The position numbers and the translations under genes were made by a program. Source: an uncultured bacterium (GTDB lineage Bacteria > Bacillota > Clostridia > Lachnospirales > Lachnospiraceae). From it: 64,000 nt of DNA. Every line of letters begins with the position of its first letter. Positions within the stretch are counted from its first letter, which is position 1. Below the pieces are notes generated by a model, which saw nothing but the letters and a program-made list of their open reading frames with translations, was not told the DNA's origin and searched no databases. Below, one piece after another: positions 26,500 to 36,100 of this stretch. The DNA is taken from contig CAMTMP010000006.1 of the NCBI GenBank assembly GCA_947073545.1, positions 96,514-160,513 on the forward strand. Reading direction: 5' to 3'.

Positions 26500-27642
26500 T
26501 TACCGCATCCGCCCCTTCATCCGCCGTTCCAGTTTCTCCGTAATCCGGTACTTTTCTACAAACGAACGGATGGCATTGATAAGTTGGTTCATAGAATAAG
26601 CCATAATGACGTGCTTTTTGCGCAGCAGAGGTATAATTACCGTGTTCCGCACAAATCCCTTCTGGGAGGGAACGATGGTTGGCGCAGATTGTATATAAGA
26701 AATACTGTCACATTTGAGGAGATTTCTTATGTTTACACGGAATGAACCGGAACCGCGCGATTGCTTTTGAGCGGATAATGCCGCAAGATTATCCAGCTGC
26801 AGCAGCGCATTCCGGCATTGCTGTACATAAGTGTATTCTTCTATAATATTCGCTGAAATTTTGTGACTCACAAGCTGCCCGCGCACATAGGACATCAGCT
26901 TACGCTGCCTTTTCTCCAGATCAGGGCGGTATTTTTCCGAACTGCTGTGCGTCTCCGACTGTGGATTGGTATTCCAGTAATAAAGAATATCAGCCAAAGT
27001 AGAGATCCTTTCGGCGCACAAAAAGAGCTGCAGCAGCATAATAAAGTCGTCTTCGTGTGTAACAAATGTCCGGAACTTCATAGCGTTTTCGTCGATAAGT
27101 TTTTTGGAGATAACGCATTTCCATATGCTCATATAGATGCTGATCTCATCGTGGGCGTGCACAGCGAAGCCCTTAAAAAGCATGGGAAGCAGCAACTTTT
27201 CCGTGACAGACTGCCCTTCATATATATGATCCGTATAATGCTCGAAAACAACGATTCCGCCGTTCTTTTTCTGCCTGTAAGAGCCGCAGAGAGCCGCCTG
27301 AGTTCCGTCTGCATCGATTCGGGTCAGCATTTTCTGATACATTTCTTCGGAAACTCGGTCATCCTGGTCACAGAAACCGATATAGTCGCCTGTGGCGTGA
27401 GCAAGGCCGAAGTTTCTTGCCTCGCCGATCCCCTCATTTTCCTTGTGGTATACTTTTATGCGGGTGTCGGATTTGGCCAACTGTCTGCAAAGCACGAGGG
27501 AACTGTCAGTGGAACCGTCGTCGATCAGGAGAAGCTCCAGATTTTGATAGGTAGAGCTTAAGAGGCTTTGGACAGTATTCTCTATGTACTTTTCTCCGTT
27601 GTAGACGGGAATGATAATGCTTAATTTGGATTTTACGCCCAT
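26500..27642 (-). CDS. GT2 family glycosyltransferase
   Basis: A 380-residue GT2 enzyme with GT-A motifs SIIIPVYNGEKYI, LLIDDGSTDSS, NEGIGEARNFGL and DxD-like FCDQDDRV. The C-terminal half is helical and ends in a basic tail (KLERRMKGRMR). It is convergent with the GT4 gene with no spacer, so each 3' end must be terminated inside the other gene. GGGAGGT lies 13 bases before the ATG, longer than usual. Confidence 0.85.
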   Translation of the reverse strand: MGVKSKLSIIIPVYNGEKYIENTVQSLLSSTYQNLELLLIDDGSTDSSLVLCRQLAKSDTRIKVYHKENEGIGEARNFGLAHATGDYIGFCDQDDRVSEEMYQKMLTRIDADGTQAALCGSYRQKKNGGIVVFEHYTDHIYEGQSVTEKLLLPMLFKGFAVHAHDEISIYMSIWKCVISKKLIDENAMKFRTFVTHEDDFIMLLQLFLCAERISTLADILYYWNTNPQSETHSSSEKYRPDLEKRQRKLMSYVRGQLVSHKISANIIEEYTYVQQCRNALLQLDNLAALSAQKQSRGSGSFRVNIRNLLKCDSISYIQSAPTIVPSQKGFVRNTVIIPLLRKKHVIMAYSMNQLINAIRSFVEKYRITEKLERRMKGRMR

Positions 27643-27810
27643 GAGCGGATAATGACCTCCCGGATCGTGAAATTAATATGTTTTGGAGCAGATTTATCAT
27701 ACCATGAAATTGCAATCCGTGCAATTTATGCATGCAATGGGAGCGGTGGAAAGAAGCACTTACATGCGCCATTTACGTAACAGTTCAGCTTTCGGCTTCA
27801 CTGTTACCCC

Positions 27811-27839
27811 TTTACACCTTTTGGGGATATTGCTATACT
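27811..27839 (+). promoter_or_regulatory. Promoter of the 63-residue protein gene
   Basis: TTTACA at 27811-27816, a 17-bp spacer and an extended -10 TGC-TATACT at 27831-27839. A hairpin (GTAACAGT with ACTGTTAC, 27777-27807) lies immediately upstream of the -35 box and could be an operator or a terminator remnant. The rest of 27643-27776 shows nothing definite. Confidence 0.65.
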
Positions 27840-27886
27840 CATATTGTAGGAATCAATATTAGACACGATAGAAAGCAGGTGATTAG

Positions 27887-28078
27887 ATGCCCTCCAACGG
27901 TGAAATTGTTAAGGACGTAGTTGAACAGTTCCAGAAGGTACAGGCACATATGAAAAACGCCAGAGAAGAAAATGCGACGAAAACATATGAAGGATTAAAG
28001 AAAGATTATAAATCTTTAAAAGCAATATTAAATTCTCTGGGCGTGAACCTGACGGACATTGACGAAATAAAAGAATAG
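27887..28078 (+). CDS. Small helical protein of unknown function (63 aa)
   Basis: A 63-residue, highly charged, probably all-helical protein (MPSNGEIVKDVVEQFQKVQA at the N-terminus, ending LTDIDEIKE). No signal peptide, membrane segment or known motif. It has a strong extended -10 promoter, AGCAGGTGATT before the ATG and its own terminator-like hairpin, so it is a complete monocistronic unit. I do not recognise the family. Confidence 0.65.
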   Translation: MPSNGEIVKDVVEQFQKVQAHMKNAREENATKTYEGLKKDYKSLKAILNSLGVNLTDIDEIKE

Positions 28079-28091
28079 CAGCAGATTAAGG

Positions 28092-28137
28092 GCGCAGAGT
28101 CTTTCGTATAACCAAACACGGCTCTGCGTCTTATTTA
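28092..28137 (+). terminator. Terminator after the 63-residue protein gene
   Basis: CGCAGAG (28093-28099) pairs with CTCTGCG (28122-28128), followed by the moderately T-rich TCTTATTTATT. Confidence 0.55.
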
Positions 28138-28166
28138 TTATAGTAAGGGAAAGTCAGGATCAAAAC

Positions 28167-29114
28167 ATGAAAGAGATAGAAGAACGGCAGGAAACAACGA
28201 TAACTCAGGAGACGCCACTGGTTTCCATTATTGTACCAGTGTATCAGGTGAAAGAGTATATCAGTGAATGTGTGGAGTCGCTGCTTGCCCAGACTTATAC
28301 GAATCTGGAGATTCTGCTGGTGGACGATGGCAGTACGGATGGGTCCGGGGAGATATGTGATGAATATGCGGCCAAGAATAGCAGAGTGCGGGTAGTGCAT
28401 CAGGGAAATCAGGGACTTTCGGCGGCCAGAAATACCGGGATTGAGATTGCAAAAGGTGAGTATTTGGCGTTTGTAGATTCTGACGATGTGGTGATGCCTG
28501 CCTTTATAGAGACTTTATATGAACTTTTGGGGAAATATCAGGCGGATATTGCGGCCTGTGCTTTTATCAAATGCCCGACTGAGAACTTGGGGCGTGTCAA
28601 GAATAAACTTTCAAGTATGGAGGCCGGAAGCGGCGAATATGACAGTGCAGATAATAGGCTGATGGCGCGGTGCAGGCGGGCAGAGCGTGAAGAACTATGT
28701 ATGACTTCGGAACAAATGCTGCGCCAGTGGCATGGGAAATATAAAAAATGGGAGACTGTCGCGTGGAATAAGTTATACCGGAGACAGATTTTTGGGGGAA
28801 TAAGAGAGGTGCCTTCAGTGCGTTTTCCGGCCGGCCGGAGACATGAGGATGTACTCACCAGTCATCTGTTTACTGCAAATGCCGGGCGTGTCGCAATAAC
28901 CGCGACCCCCCTTTATTTATACCGGGAAAGACCGGGAAGCATCACAGACCGGCGCGTTATGATGGGGTTTAGAAGTGAGAACCTTCGCGCCCAGAGAGAG
29001 CGAATGGCGTTCTTTAGGGAGAGACGGTATTGGCGGGCGTATTTGAATCTGTGGTGGGGGTATGTATTGCATTTGGGGTGGTTTGGGTGGAAATGGGTAA
29101 CGGGAAAGAGGTAA
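28167..29114 (+). CDS. GT2 family glycosyltransferase
   Basis: A 315-residue GT2 enzyme. GT-A motifs: SIIVPVYQVKEYISECVESLL, EILLVDDGSTDGSGE, NQGLSAARNTG and DxD-like FVDSDDVVMP. Later, WETVAWNKLYRRQIF and RHEDVLTSHLF are typical of the capsule-type subgroup. The C-terminal aromatic/basic segment (WWGYVLHLGWFGWKWVTGKR) suggests peripheral membrane attachment. It is convergent with the kinase gene that follows. Confidence 0.87.
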   Translation: MKEIEERQETTITQETPLVSIIVPVYQVKEYISECVESLLAQTYTNLEILLVDDGSTDGSGEICDEYAAKNSRVRVVHQGNQGLSAARNTGIEIAKGEYLAFVDSDDVVMPAFIETLYELLGKYQADIAACAFIKCPTENLGRVKNKLSSMEAGSGEYDSADNRLMARCRRAEREELCMTSEQMLRQWHGKYKKWETVAWNKLYRRQIFGGIREVPSVRFPAGRRHEDVLTSHLFTANAGRVAITATPLYLYRERPGSITDRRVMMGFRSENLRAQRERMAFFRERRYWRAYLNLWWGYVLHLGWFGWKWVTGKR

Positions 29115-29120
29115 TTTGCG

Positions 29121-30455
29121 TTAATCAAGATTCCCGTTATTTGCCAGCACATGCATATCAATTCGCTGAACAAAAGGTTTTATTGCTTCTTCACGCCAGG
29201 TATAAATCAGATATTGATTTTTGCGGTCAAACAAAAGAGTTATTTTCTTTTGGAAAGGGCAGGCGGTTTCATATTCTGTTATGTGCAGGGAAGCTTTGTA
29301 TTTGTTTTTCAATTCCCAAACATCCATTAATCCGATACCTGTGCCGCCAGTTTCTGCATGTGTTGTAGCTGCTCGTATTCCCAAGTCTGTAAGAACAGAG
29401 ATCTCAAATGGTATACCAGAGTCGGACAGCTCGATGAAAGGATATTTCCCATGCCGATATATCTGCAGCTTTATATCTCGGGAAAGGCAGTCTGAAAGAC
29501 AAATAATCGCATTTTCAATCAAATCAGCAAGCAGATGCACGATATCATCGACAGAAACGATTTCAGAAAGTTGCGACAGCGCTGACGGTGATATACTGGC
29601 AGTAAAATTTCCGCGCAAAGTAGCGATCCTTTTATTCATATAGTTTAAAAGAGCGTCCAGAGGAACGATACCGGTGGCAAAATTTTCGTTCTCTTCAAAC
29701 GAAAGGGAATAGAGGATATTGTGGCGGTTTTCTGACAGATGCTGCAGTTCCTCCAATAGTAAAGTTCCTTGCGACATGGTCTCGGCTTGTCCGGAAGGAT
29801 TGGAACGGAGATATTCATAAACGGCATTTTCCATTGCCGGAATTAGCTTATTGTCTTTATGTATCAGTCTGCTTAACTCATTGTTTTCCCGTTGAAGTTT
29901 GTCCAGTAATAACACCTTTTCCTGCAATTCATTGCGGAGTGATTCCAACTCCAGAGCTTGTAGCTTTCGCCTATATGCTTTGGTTAATTGGGATTGCCAC
30001 CAGTATATGAGGATAATAATGCATATGGCCAGTAGGAGATGCAGAATTGCTGCCAGTTTTACGGAAGGAGTATTGTCTGAATGCATATAGGACAAAATTA
30101 GCATATAGAACAGGCATGTAAATATTCCGTAGTTGGCGAACTGGGAAGTATAGAGAAAAGTCATACCATTATTAAATCTTCTTATTGCTAAAAGGCGGAA
30201 AAGTAACGGGATGCCCAGTGTACCAGCTAAAATCATGAAAAAATTATTGGGGAAATAATTTGCTTGATAATAAATGGGCGTAAAAATAAGTAGCAGGATA
30301 CTACTTGAAACAGCAAAAATACCATAGCTGATGCCAAATGAAAGAATAGTGACAATATAGGATATTATAGGAGAAGCGGTCAATAAGCTGAGGATGACCC
30401 ATAATAGTGTAACAGGGATAATATCCGAAAAGGCAGGCATGTTTTTTCGGAGCAT
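29121..30455 (-). CDS. GHKL-type sensor histidine kinase (AgrC-like), 5' end doubtful
   Basis: The frame codes for 444 residues: about six membrane helices (residues ~12-160), a linker coiled coil, and a GHKL ATPase domain with N box LIENAIICLSDC, SDSGIPFE and G box TGGTGIGLMDVWELK. A possible phospho-acceptor is the His in LSRLIHKDNKLIP. This layout matches AgrC/ComD-like kinases that sense peptides. No ribosome binding site precedes either ATG (30455 or 30440). Hydrophobic sequence continues upstream in the other two frames, joined at A runs on the minus strand, so the gene may be frameshifted at its 5' end. It is paired with the Spo0A-like regulator at 30784. Confidence 0.72.
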   Translation of the reverse strand: MLRKNMPAFSDIIPVTLLWVILSLLTASPIISYIVTILSFGISYGIFAVSSSILLLIFTPIYYQANYFPNNFFMILAGTLGIPLLFRLLAIRRFNNGMTFLYTSQFANYGIFTCLFYMLILSYMHSDNTPSVKLAAILHLLLAICIIILIYWWQSQLTKAYRRKLQALELESLRNELQEKVLLLDKLQRENNELSRLIHKDNKLIPAMENAVYEYLRSNPSGQAETMSQGTLLLEELQHLSENRHNILYSLSFEENENFATGIVPLDALLNYMNKRIATLRGNFTASISPSALSQLSEIVSVDDIVHLLADLIENAIICLSDCLSRDIKLQIYRHGKYPFIELSDSGIPFEISVLTDLGIRAATTHAETGGTGIGLMDVWELKNKYKASLHITEYETACPFQKKITLLFDRKNQYLIYTWREEAIKPFVQRIDMHVLANNGNLD

Positions 30456-30595
30456 ATATGTAAAAAACCAAGCAAAATGGTAGAAATGAGAAAGAGTATT
30501 TTGCGTGTTTTATAAATATTTTTTTGCCTGATGAGATGAAAATAAGTATAAGTGCAATATTGATAAATAAATATATATTTGATAAATGTATCCAT
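30456..30595 (-). pseudogene. Possible out-of-frame N-terminal part of the sensor kinase gene
   Basis: An ATG at 30595 (minus) has GGAG five bases upstream. From here hydrophobic segments appear in changing frames: LFINIALILIFISSGKK in one and RKILFLISTILLGFLHICSEK in another, before the main kinase frame. Adding one A at the A7 run (30519-30525) and one at the A6 run near 30445 would join the last two parts to the kinase frame; a further shift is needed nearer the ATG. This may reflect gene decay or homopolymer errors in the assembly. Confidence 0.35.
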
Positions 30596-30700
30596 TTTTT
30601 CTCCGCTACAGCTAATAAATTATAACAAATATAAACTACAAAACATAATCGAATTGTGCCATTCAGCGGCGTATACTCCTGAAAAAAAGGAGGATGTAAC

Positions 30701-30748
30701 ATGCTGGAATGGTATATTTTAAAATTGTATGATATTATTGGAAAGTAA
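30701..30748 (+). CDS. 15-residue micropeptide with strong RBS and own terminator
   Basis: The frame reads MLEWYILKLYDIIGK. It has an excellent ribosome binding site (AAAGGAGGA, 7 bases before the ATG) and a TATACT -10 at 30672-30677, and is followed 6 bp later by a terminator, giving a transcript of about 100 nt. CTCCT at 30676-30680 can pair with AGGAG at 30688-30692 and mask the ribosome binding site. The peptide is amphipathic and aromatic. It sits between a peptide-sensor-like kinase and its regulator, so a signal or modulator is plausible; a small toxin or membrane peptide is the alternative. I do not recognise a family. Confidence 0.55.
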   Translation: MLEWYILKLYDIIGK

Positions 30749-30754
30749 TATCAG

Positions 30755-30784
30755 CGCCATGTGCATTTTGTACATGGCGTTTTT
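30755..30784 (+). terminator. Terminator of the micropeptide unit
   Basis: CGCCATGT (30755-30762) pairs with ACATGGCG (30772-30779), followed by TTTTT. It ends at the stop codon of the minus-strand regulator gene. Confidence 0.8.
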
Positions 30785-31560
30785 CATGCGCTTAATTTTG
30801 TCGCATAGTAATATATAAATTCCATCATAGTCGGTACCCCACGGTCAGAACGAATTCTTGCAGTATAATATTTGAGAAGCTCTTCGGGATTATTTGTCTG
30901 CCATGCGCGATTGATAGCATTTTGCATGGCGCGTTCGATACTAGCGCTGCTCTTTCCGAATGTAATGGCAAGCGTATGTGATAAATTTGTTTCCGGCTTT
31001 TCGGCAGTTAATCGAATTGCCTCGATCAAATACTGAAAGCCGACAGCCTTTGGGCTGATACCGATCAGATTGAGTTCGCGCTGAATTCGCTGCGTGAGGT
31101 TCAGCTTCGGCAATGTTTGGGTTATGGTTGCATTCATTCTGTTTGTGGCGGATTCGTGTGATAGAATAGCGGTTTTCATCAGTTCCACAAATTCCAGAAC
31201 ATATTGCGCGGAATATCCGGCTTCGTACTTTGTAAGGATGAAATCAGCCCCTAGCTGCCGCGCGGAGGCCAGAGTAATCGGGCTCACATTGTTCGTAGTT
31301 ATCAGGATATATGGTGTGAAAGGCAGACTGAGTTTGCGGAGTTTTTGCAGAAAAAGCAATCCGTTGCCGCCGCCCGAATGGAGTTCGAGATCCAGCAGAA
31401 TGATATTGGGGAGAAGGGACTGTACCATTTCCAGCGCCTGACATGCATTATTGGTGATACCGACCAGCTCTATATTTTCAGCGTTAGCAAAACAATTCTG
31501 GATATCATAGCATTCGTCGATGTCATCCTCGATTAGCAGAACCGATAGTGTGTCGTTCAT
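30784..31560 (-). CDS. Response regulator with Spo0A-type C-terminal domain
   Basis: A 258-residue regulator. The receiver domain has the acidic pair D12/D13 (LLIEDDIDE), the phospho-acceptor D57 (ILLDLEL), the Thr in ILITTNN and the Lys in ILTKYEAG. The C-terminal ~115 residues match the DNA-binding domain of Spo0A (IQRELNLIGISPKAVGFQYLIEAIRL, SASIERAMQNAINRAWQ, PTMMEFIYYYATKL). It is too diverged to be the master sporulation regulator and probably serves the adjacent GHKL kinase. GGGGAGA lies 7 bases before the ATG. It is divergent from the NTPase cluster; a repeat array between them is a likely binding site. Confidence 0.85.
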   Translation of the reverse strand: MNDTLSVLLIEDDIDECYDIQNCFANAENIELVGITNNACQALEMVQSLLPNIILLDLELHSGGGNGLLFLQKLRKLSLPFTPYILITTNNVSPITLASARQLGADFILTKYEAGYSAQYVLEFVELMKTAILSHESATNRMNATITQTLPKLNLTQRIQRELNLIGISPKAVGFQYLIEAIRLTAEKPETNLSHTLAITFGKSSASIERAMQNAINRAWQTNNPEELLKYYTARIRSDRGVPTMMEFIYYYATKLSA

Positions 31561-31613
31561 TCCAGTCTCCCCTAAAACTGTATTTACTAAAATTATAGTT
31601 GAAATGGATGGGA

Positions 31614-31642
31614 TTTACAACAATTTACAACAAAATTCAACA
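31614..31642. promoter_or_regulatory. Three 10-bp-phased repeats, probable binding site of the Spo0A-like regulator
   Basis: TTTACAACA at 31614-31622 and 31624-31632, then AATTCAACA at 31634-31642. On the minus strand these read TGTTGAATT and TGTTGTAAA (twice), related to the 0A box TGTCGAA. Spacing of one helical turn suits a regulator binding as a tandem oligomer. The array lies between the divergent regulator (31560) and the membrane protein gene (31749). A TATAAT at 31696-31701 may be the -10 for the latter; no good -35 was found. Confidence 0.5.
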
Positions 31643-31748
31643 TGCAAAATTGATTTTACCAACAGAATGTAAGCGAAATTGGGTTAAAAAAACAATATAA
31701 TAGAAGGAAATTGTAAACTTAGGGAATTTATATCAGAAAGGGCAGACC

Positions 31749-33167
31749 ATGTTATCGAAAAATCATAGCTATTTTTATGTGCCTTTTAGAATTAGATCTA
31801 TAGAGAATTGGAAAAAACAAATTGAGGATAAGACGCATTCCAATGAAAAACGGAAAATATCAAGTATTCCGGTCTGGCAAAAAATTACGGATACTGTGCC
31901 GGTACATCTGATGAAATTTATTAATGATGGATTGGGATATCAGACGGAGCGCCAATATGCATATCAGCTGGCAGAAAAGAGGGCATATGGGCTGCCTTAT
32001 ACAGATGGAAAAGGGAAACTGCTTACCTGTGTTATACGTCATAAGGGCAAAACAAAGGAATATACAATTGATATACGCAATATTAAAATTCATTGCTTTG
32101 GAACAAATATAGGCTTTTTGGTTTATGATGTATGGTACTCCATCGACATGGATTATCAGGAAATTTTGGAATTTAATTATATGTTTAAGAAAGTAGGAAC
32201 ATCAGACATAAATATCAAAGATGCCGATGTGCCGGATAGAGGGGATAAAAATACCTTCTTATACAGGCTAAGTAAAAACTTAATTACAAATGGCCTTGAT
32301 GATGTGGAACTTTTTTTCAATACCAATCATCCGGTACGAATGGAAAGTAATGTTTTCAGTATATTTTGTGATACGGGCGGCGATAGAATTGAAGATAAGC
32401 TGTTTCACTTCTGCCATTCCTATACTATGGATTATGGATGCAGTCAGGTGTACCCGGAAGAAAGTTTTTTTCGCTTTCATCCTTTTACATATATTCACTG
32501 GGGTGGCTGCCAGGACGGTCTGTCTTGTATTTACTATGATATCAATGAATTTACCGCTAATGATATCAACGGAAAATTGAAGAATGATTATTATTTTATG
32601 TATCTGGTTCTGCTAAACCAGAGATATACACTGCTGTCGCTTGCAAATGAAATGATGGGCTGCAAAAAAGCAGTTTCCGAAGAGTGGAGACATCTTCAAA
32701 ATAAATTGGTTACCTATCAGATGGAATATTCATTTCGCATTGTTTCCGATGAACTGACATATCACAGAATCTATAACGGCATGAGAAAGATTTTGTCAAT
32801 TAATGAATTGGAAGATGATTTGAAAGACATTTCAGACCGTATGTATGCCTTAAAAAATGAGGAGCAGAGAGAAAAGGATGAAAAGTTAGCTGTTGCCAGA
32901 AGCTGGAGGATGGATCTTGGATTGGGGATATTGTCACTGCTAACGATTTTTTCGGCGTTTGTCGATGGAGCGGATATGATCGATTTATTTTCTCAAATTA
33001 GTGAATGGGGTTGCCTGCCTTGGCAATATTTGCTTGCCTACGGCTTTATTTCCTGTGTAGCTATTGTGGTTGTAGTGGTTCTGGTACGCAGCTTCATCGA
33101 ATACGGGCATAGCGGAAAAAGTAAAAATCAAAAAAGGAGTGAGCAGAATGATGACACAAGACTATAG
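31749..33167 (+). CDS. Membrane-anchored protein of unknown function (CorA-like topology)
   Basis: A 472-residue protein with a large soluble N-terminal part (residues 1-~345), a charged helical region (~345-390, ELEDDLKDISDRMYALKNEE), two closely spaced C-terminal membrane helices (LGLGILSLLTIFSAFV and LLAYGFISCVAIVVVVVLV), and a basic tail. The arrangement resembles CorA-type channels, but the GMN motif is absent. I do not recognise the N-terminal domain. It starts an operon with two large NTPases; membrane effectors of this shape occur in defence operons, so an effector role is possible but unproven. AGAAAGGG is near the ATG. Confidence 0.7.
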   Translation: MLSKNHSYFYVPFRIRSIENWKKQIEDKTHSNEKRKISSIPVWQKITDTVPVHLMKFINDGLGYQTERQYAYQLAEKRAYGLPYTDGKGKLLTCVIRHKGKTKEYTIDIRNIKIHCFGTNIGFLVYDVWYSIDMDYQEILEFNYMFKKVGTSDINIKDADVPDRGDKNTFLYRLSKNLITNGLDDVELFFNTNHPVRMESNVFSIFCDTGGDRIEDKLFHFCHSYTMDYGCSQVYPEESFFRFHPFTYIHWGGCQDGLSCIYYDINEFTANDINGKLKNDYYFMYLVLLNQRYTLLSLANEMMGCKKAVSEEWRHLQNKLVTYQMEYSFRIVSDELTYHRIYNGMRKILSINELEDDLKDISDRMYALKNEEQREKDEKLAVARSWRMDLGLGILSLLTIFSAFVDGADMIDLFSQISEWGCLPWQYLLAYGFISCVAIVVVVVLVRSFIEYGHSGKSKNQKRSEQNDDTRL

Positions 33168-36100
33168 TAAATTAAATAACAGCCTTGATAAGATGGAAAG
33201 AATTATGGGGATCACGGAGAAAAGGATGAGCTTCGATGCAGTTATTGTAGAGTGTGACCCGGATTATGCGGTAATAAAGGCGAGAAAAATAGTAGAAGGA
33301 ATATGCAGATATCTTGTTTTGACAAATCGGCTGATTAAAGACGATAATTCAATTAGAAATGCTACGCTTGAAACGTACTTGAAACAGTTTTTGCGTAATA
33401 GAGAGGATTTATTTCCTAAAAATATTATTATTAACATTGAAACAATTCAGAAATATGGCAACTATGGAGGACACTTTCAAACAGGGAGTGTTATTTCGGC
33501 GCGAGATGTAAGTATATGCTTAAGTACATTGGGCGTTATTCTGGATTGGTTTAATACGGAGTATGATCCGGAGGCGATGAGGTTTGAATCCTTTTTCATG
33601 TCTCCTGCATCAAATACGGGTAATAAGTCTGAGCAATCAAAAACAAAAGGGGAAAATGCAGGGCCACATCATGAACTTGTAAGGAAGGAAAAGGCAACTT
33701 TTACGCCGCAGCCGGAATATGCAAGAAAGGCAGAGGTGGAGCGGGAAGAAATAAGCTTACTGGTTAAAGCGCTATCCTATAAGTTTTCCTATAACATATA
33801 CGAGCGCATTGCCTCAGAAGAACAGTATGTTCAATTCAACAGTTTGGCAAACAAGATGTTCAGACATTCTGTCAGCATATTTAAACACGGAAAAGAAGTA
33901 AAGGATGTATATGATAAGAGCACATATATTATTGAACAGTTGACTTCCGGGAAACGGATTATTCAGGTTCGCGGCTTGCCGGGCACGGGGAAGAATATGC
34001 TTCTCCAACTGGCGTTTTACAAGATGCTGGGCGAATTTCAGGAGGGGAGCAGTAATTATTTTCCGCTGTATATTTCTGTGAATTATTATGAACAACTGAT
34101 ATATCAGAAAGGGGATGTGCAGAAACAGATCAGAGATATTATGGAGCAGGATATTGGGGAATATCTTGACTATGTACAGGGAGACAAAAGCATAAAACCT
34201 GTTTTATTTATTGATGCCGTGCGGGAACATCAGATATCGAATGTCATAGTCGAAAATATATTAAGCGAACTGATTAAACCGCTGGGCAAAGTAAGCCGAA
34301 TTATTTCCATTGATGCTGGACTGGTTAAATCCAAAGCCCGTATTAAGAAAGTGATAACAGTAGCGTCCGGGGATGACGGGTATTGTTCTATTTTTGTAAA
34401 AGCAATTTCTACAAACAATAAAATAGAGGTTATGGAGTTCATAGACTGCGTCTTGAAGATGTATCAGTATGAAATAAGTGCGGGAGAAATTTATGATGTT
34501 GTAAAGGAACTGGGATATTCTGAATTGGATATTTTCCTTGTCCGTTTATTGACAAAGGAGATGTTTCATAATTTACATTTTGAAAATGTAACTCTAAGTG
34601 AAATATATGAAAAAATGGCATTGGCAGAATTTGCCGGTGATGAGGAAAAACTGTTTGAGGTTTCTGAGCAAATTTTCAGGTATACTTTTGATGAAACATA
34701 TAGATTCAGTGATATGGAAAAAGCCGGTGCGATGTGGGCCTTGGCACATAAGCATCATTCCTTTATGGAATTTCTAATTGCATTTTATTTTGTAAGCCAA
34801 TTAAGGGCATATAAAAGTCAGAAGGATTTTATGTTTTTTCAGGTTATGCTGACATCTATGTCAAACCAGTTCGTCAGCTCTTTTCTACAGAATGATTATA
34901 CGCTGCAGGTAACGGTTGTCGAATTTGTAAGCGAACACTATGGAGCCTTTAATGTCCACCAGAAAAGCAATGCGGCATATTGGATGGGAAGAATTACATA
35001 TAAAAACTTATCCAATATGGTACTAACTTTTTTGACCAGTGAATTTAGTAAATTAAAGCTGTTGGTGAAAACAAATAATAAAAATGTACAGGAGAATCTG
35101 GACAATCATTTTTTGTTCAGGTCTGTGTGTACAGGGCTGCTGTCACGCGGTCAGGCAAATATGATGGATGAGTATTTATGTATTGTTGTTACTAATGACA
35201 TTGCAAATGCTCTCAATAGAGGAACGGCTATTGAATATTTTGGAGATTCTTTTCAGCTTGCCGCACACAATACATACTATCTCGATACGGATCTTACAAT
35301 TGGAGAGAGAGCACTAATTAAACTGAATGAGCGCATAGAAGCATCTTTGTATCTGCGAAATGGAAAGTTTGTTGAAAATAATCTGGTGACAATGCTTACA
35401 ATTTTGCAGGCGCGTATTCAAAACAAAAGCAAAGAATTAAAGTTTGACATCATACCATATGTCCACAAGGCACTGGAATATTTAAATACATACAAAACAA
35501 AGCCACAGAATGTAGCATCATCTAAAATAATTATGTATTTTGACAGTATAAAGGAAGATGTGGAATGTTATCTGGATCAAGAAAAATTTGATGTTGCGCC
35601 ACTTGTCTATAATAAGTATAGAGGTTTAAAAGATGTTAAACGTAGACAATGGATAGAGCATGAGGTCTATGATCCGGAAAGTGTGTCTGAACATAGCTTT
35701 AGTGCCTGGCTGATGGCGGTTTTGTTTTTGCCAGAGGAATGTAATTTAGAGGGATATATAAAAAAAGAAATTTTAGATATGATTCTAATTCACGATATGG
35801 CGGAAGCGGAATTGGGGGATAAGGTTATACCTTTAAATGAGCCAACCAACGAATTGGAAAGCCAAAATTATGTTATGAAAAAATTGTTTCTAAAGGGTAC
35901 TTATCCAGATATAGCTAATTTGACATACTATTATAATGTTTGGACAGGATACTATAATGGCATAAATATCAATGCAAAGGTAGCGAGGGACATAAATCTT
36001 ATTCAGACTGTATATACGTTTCTTGAATATTACTGTCGCTATAGAGAAAGGTTTACAGAGGATGATTTGGAAACATGGATGGCGGAAGAGGGTAATCTGA

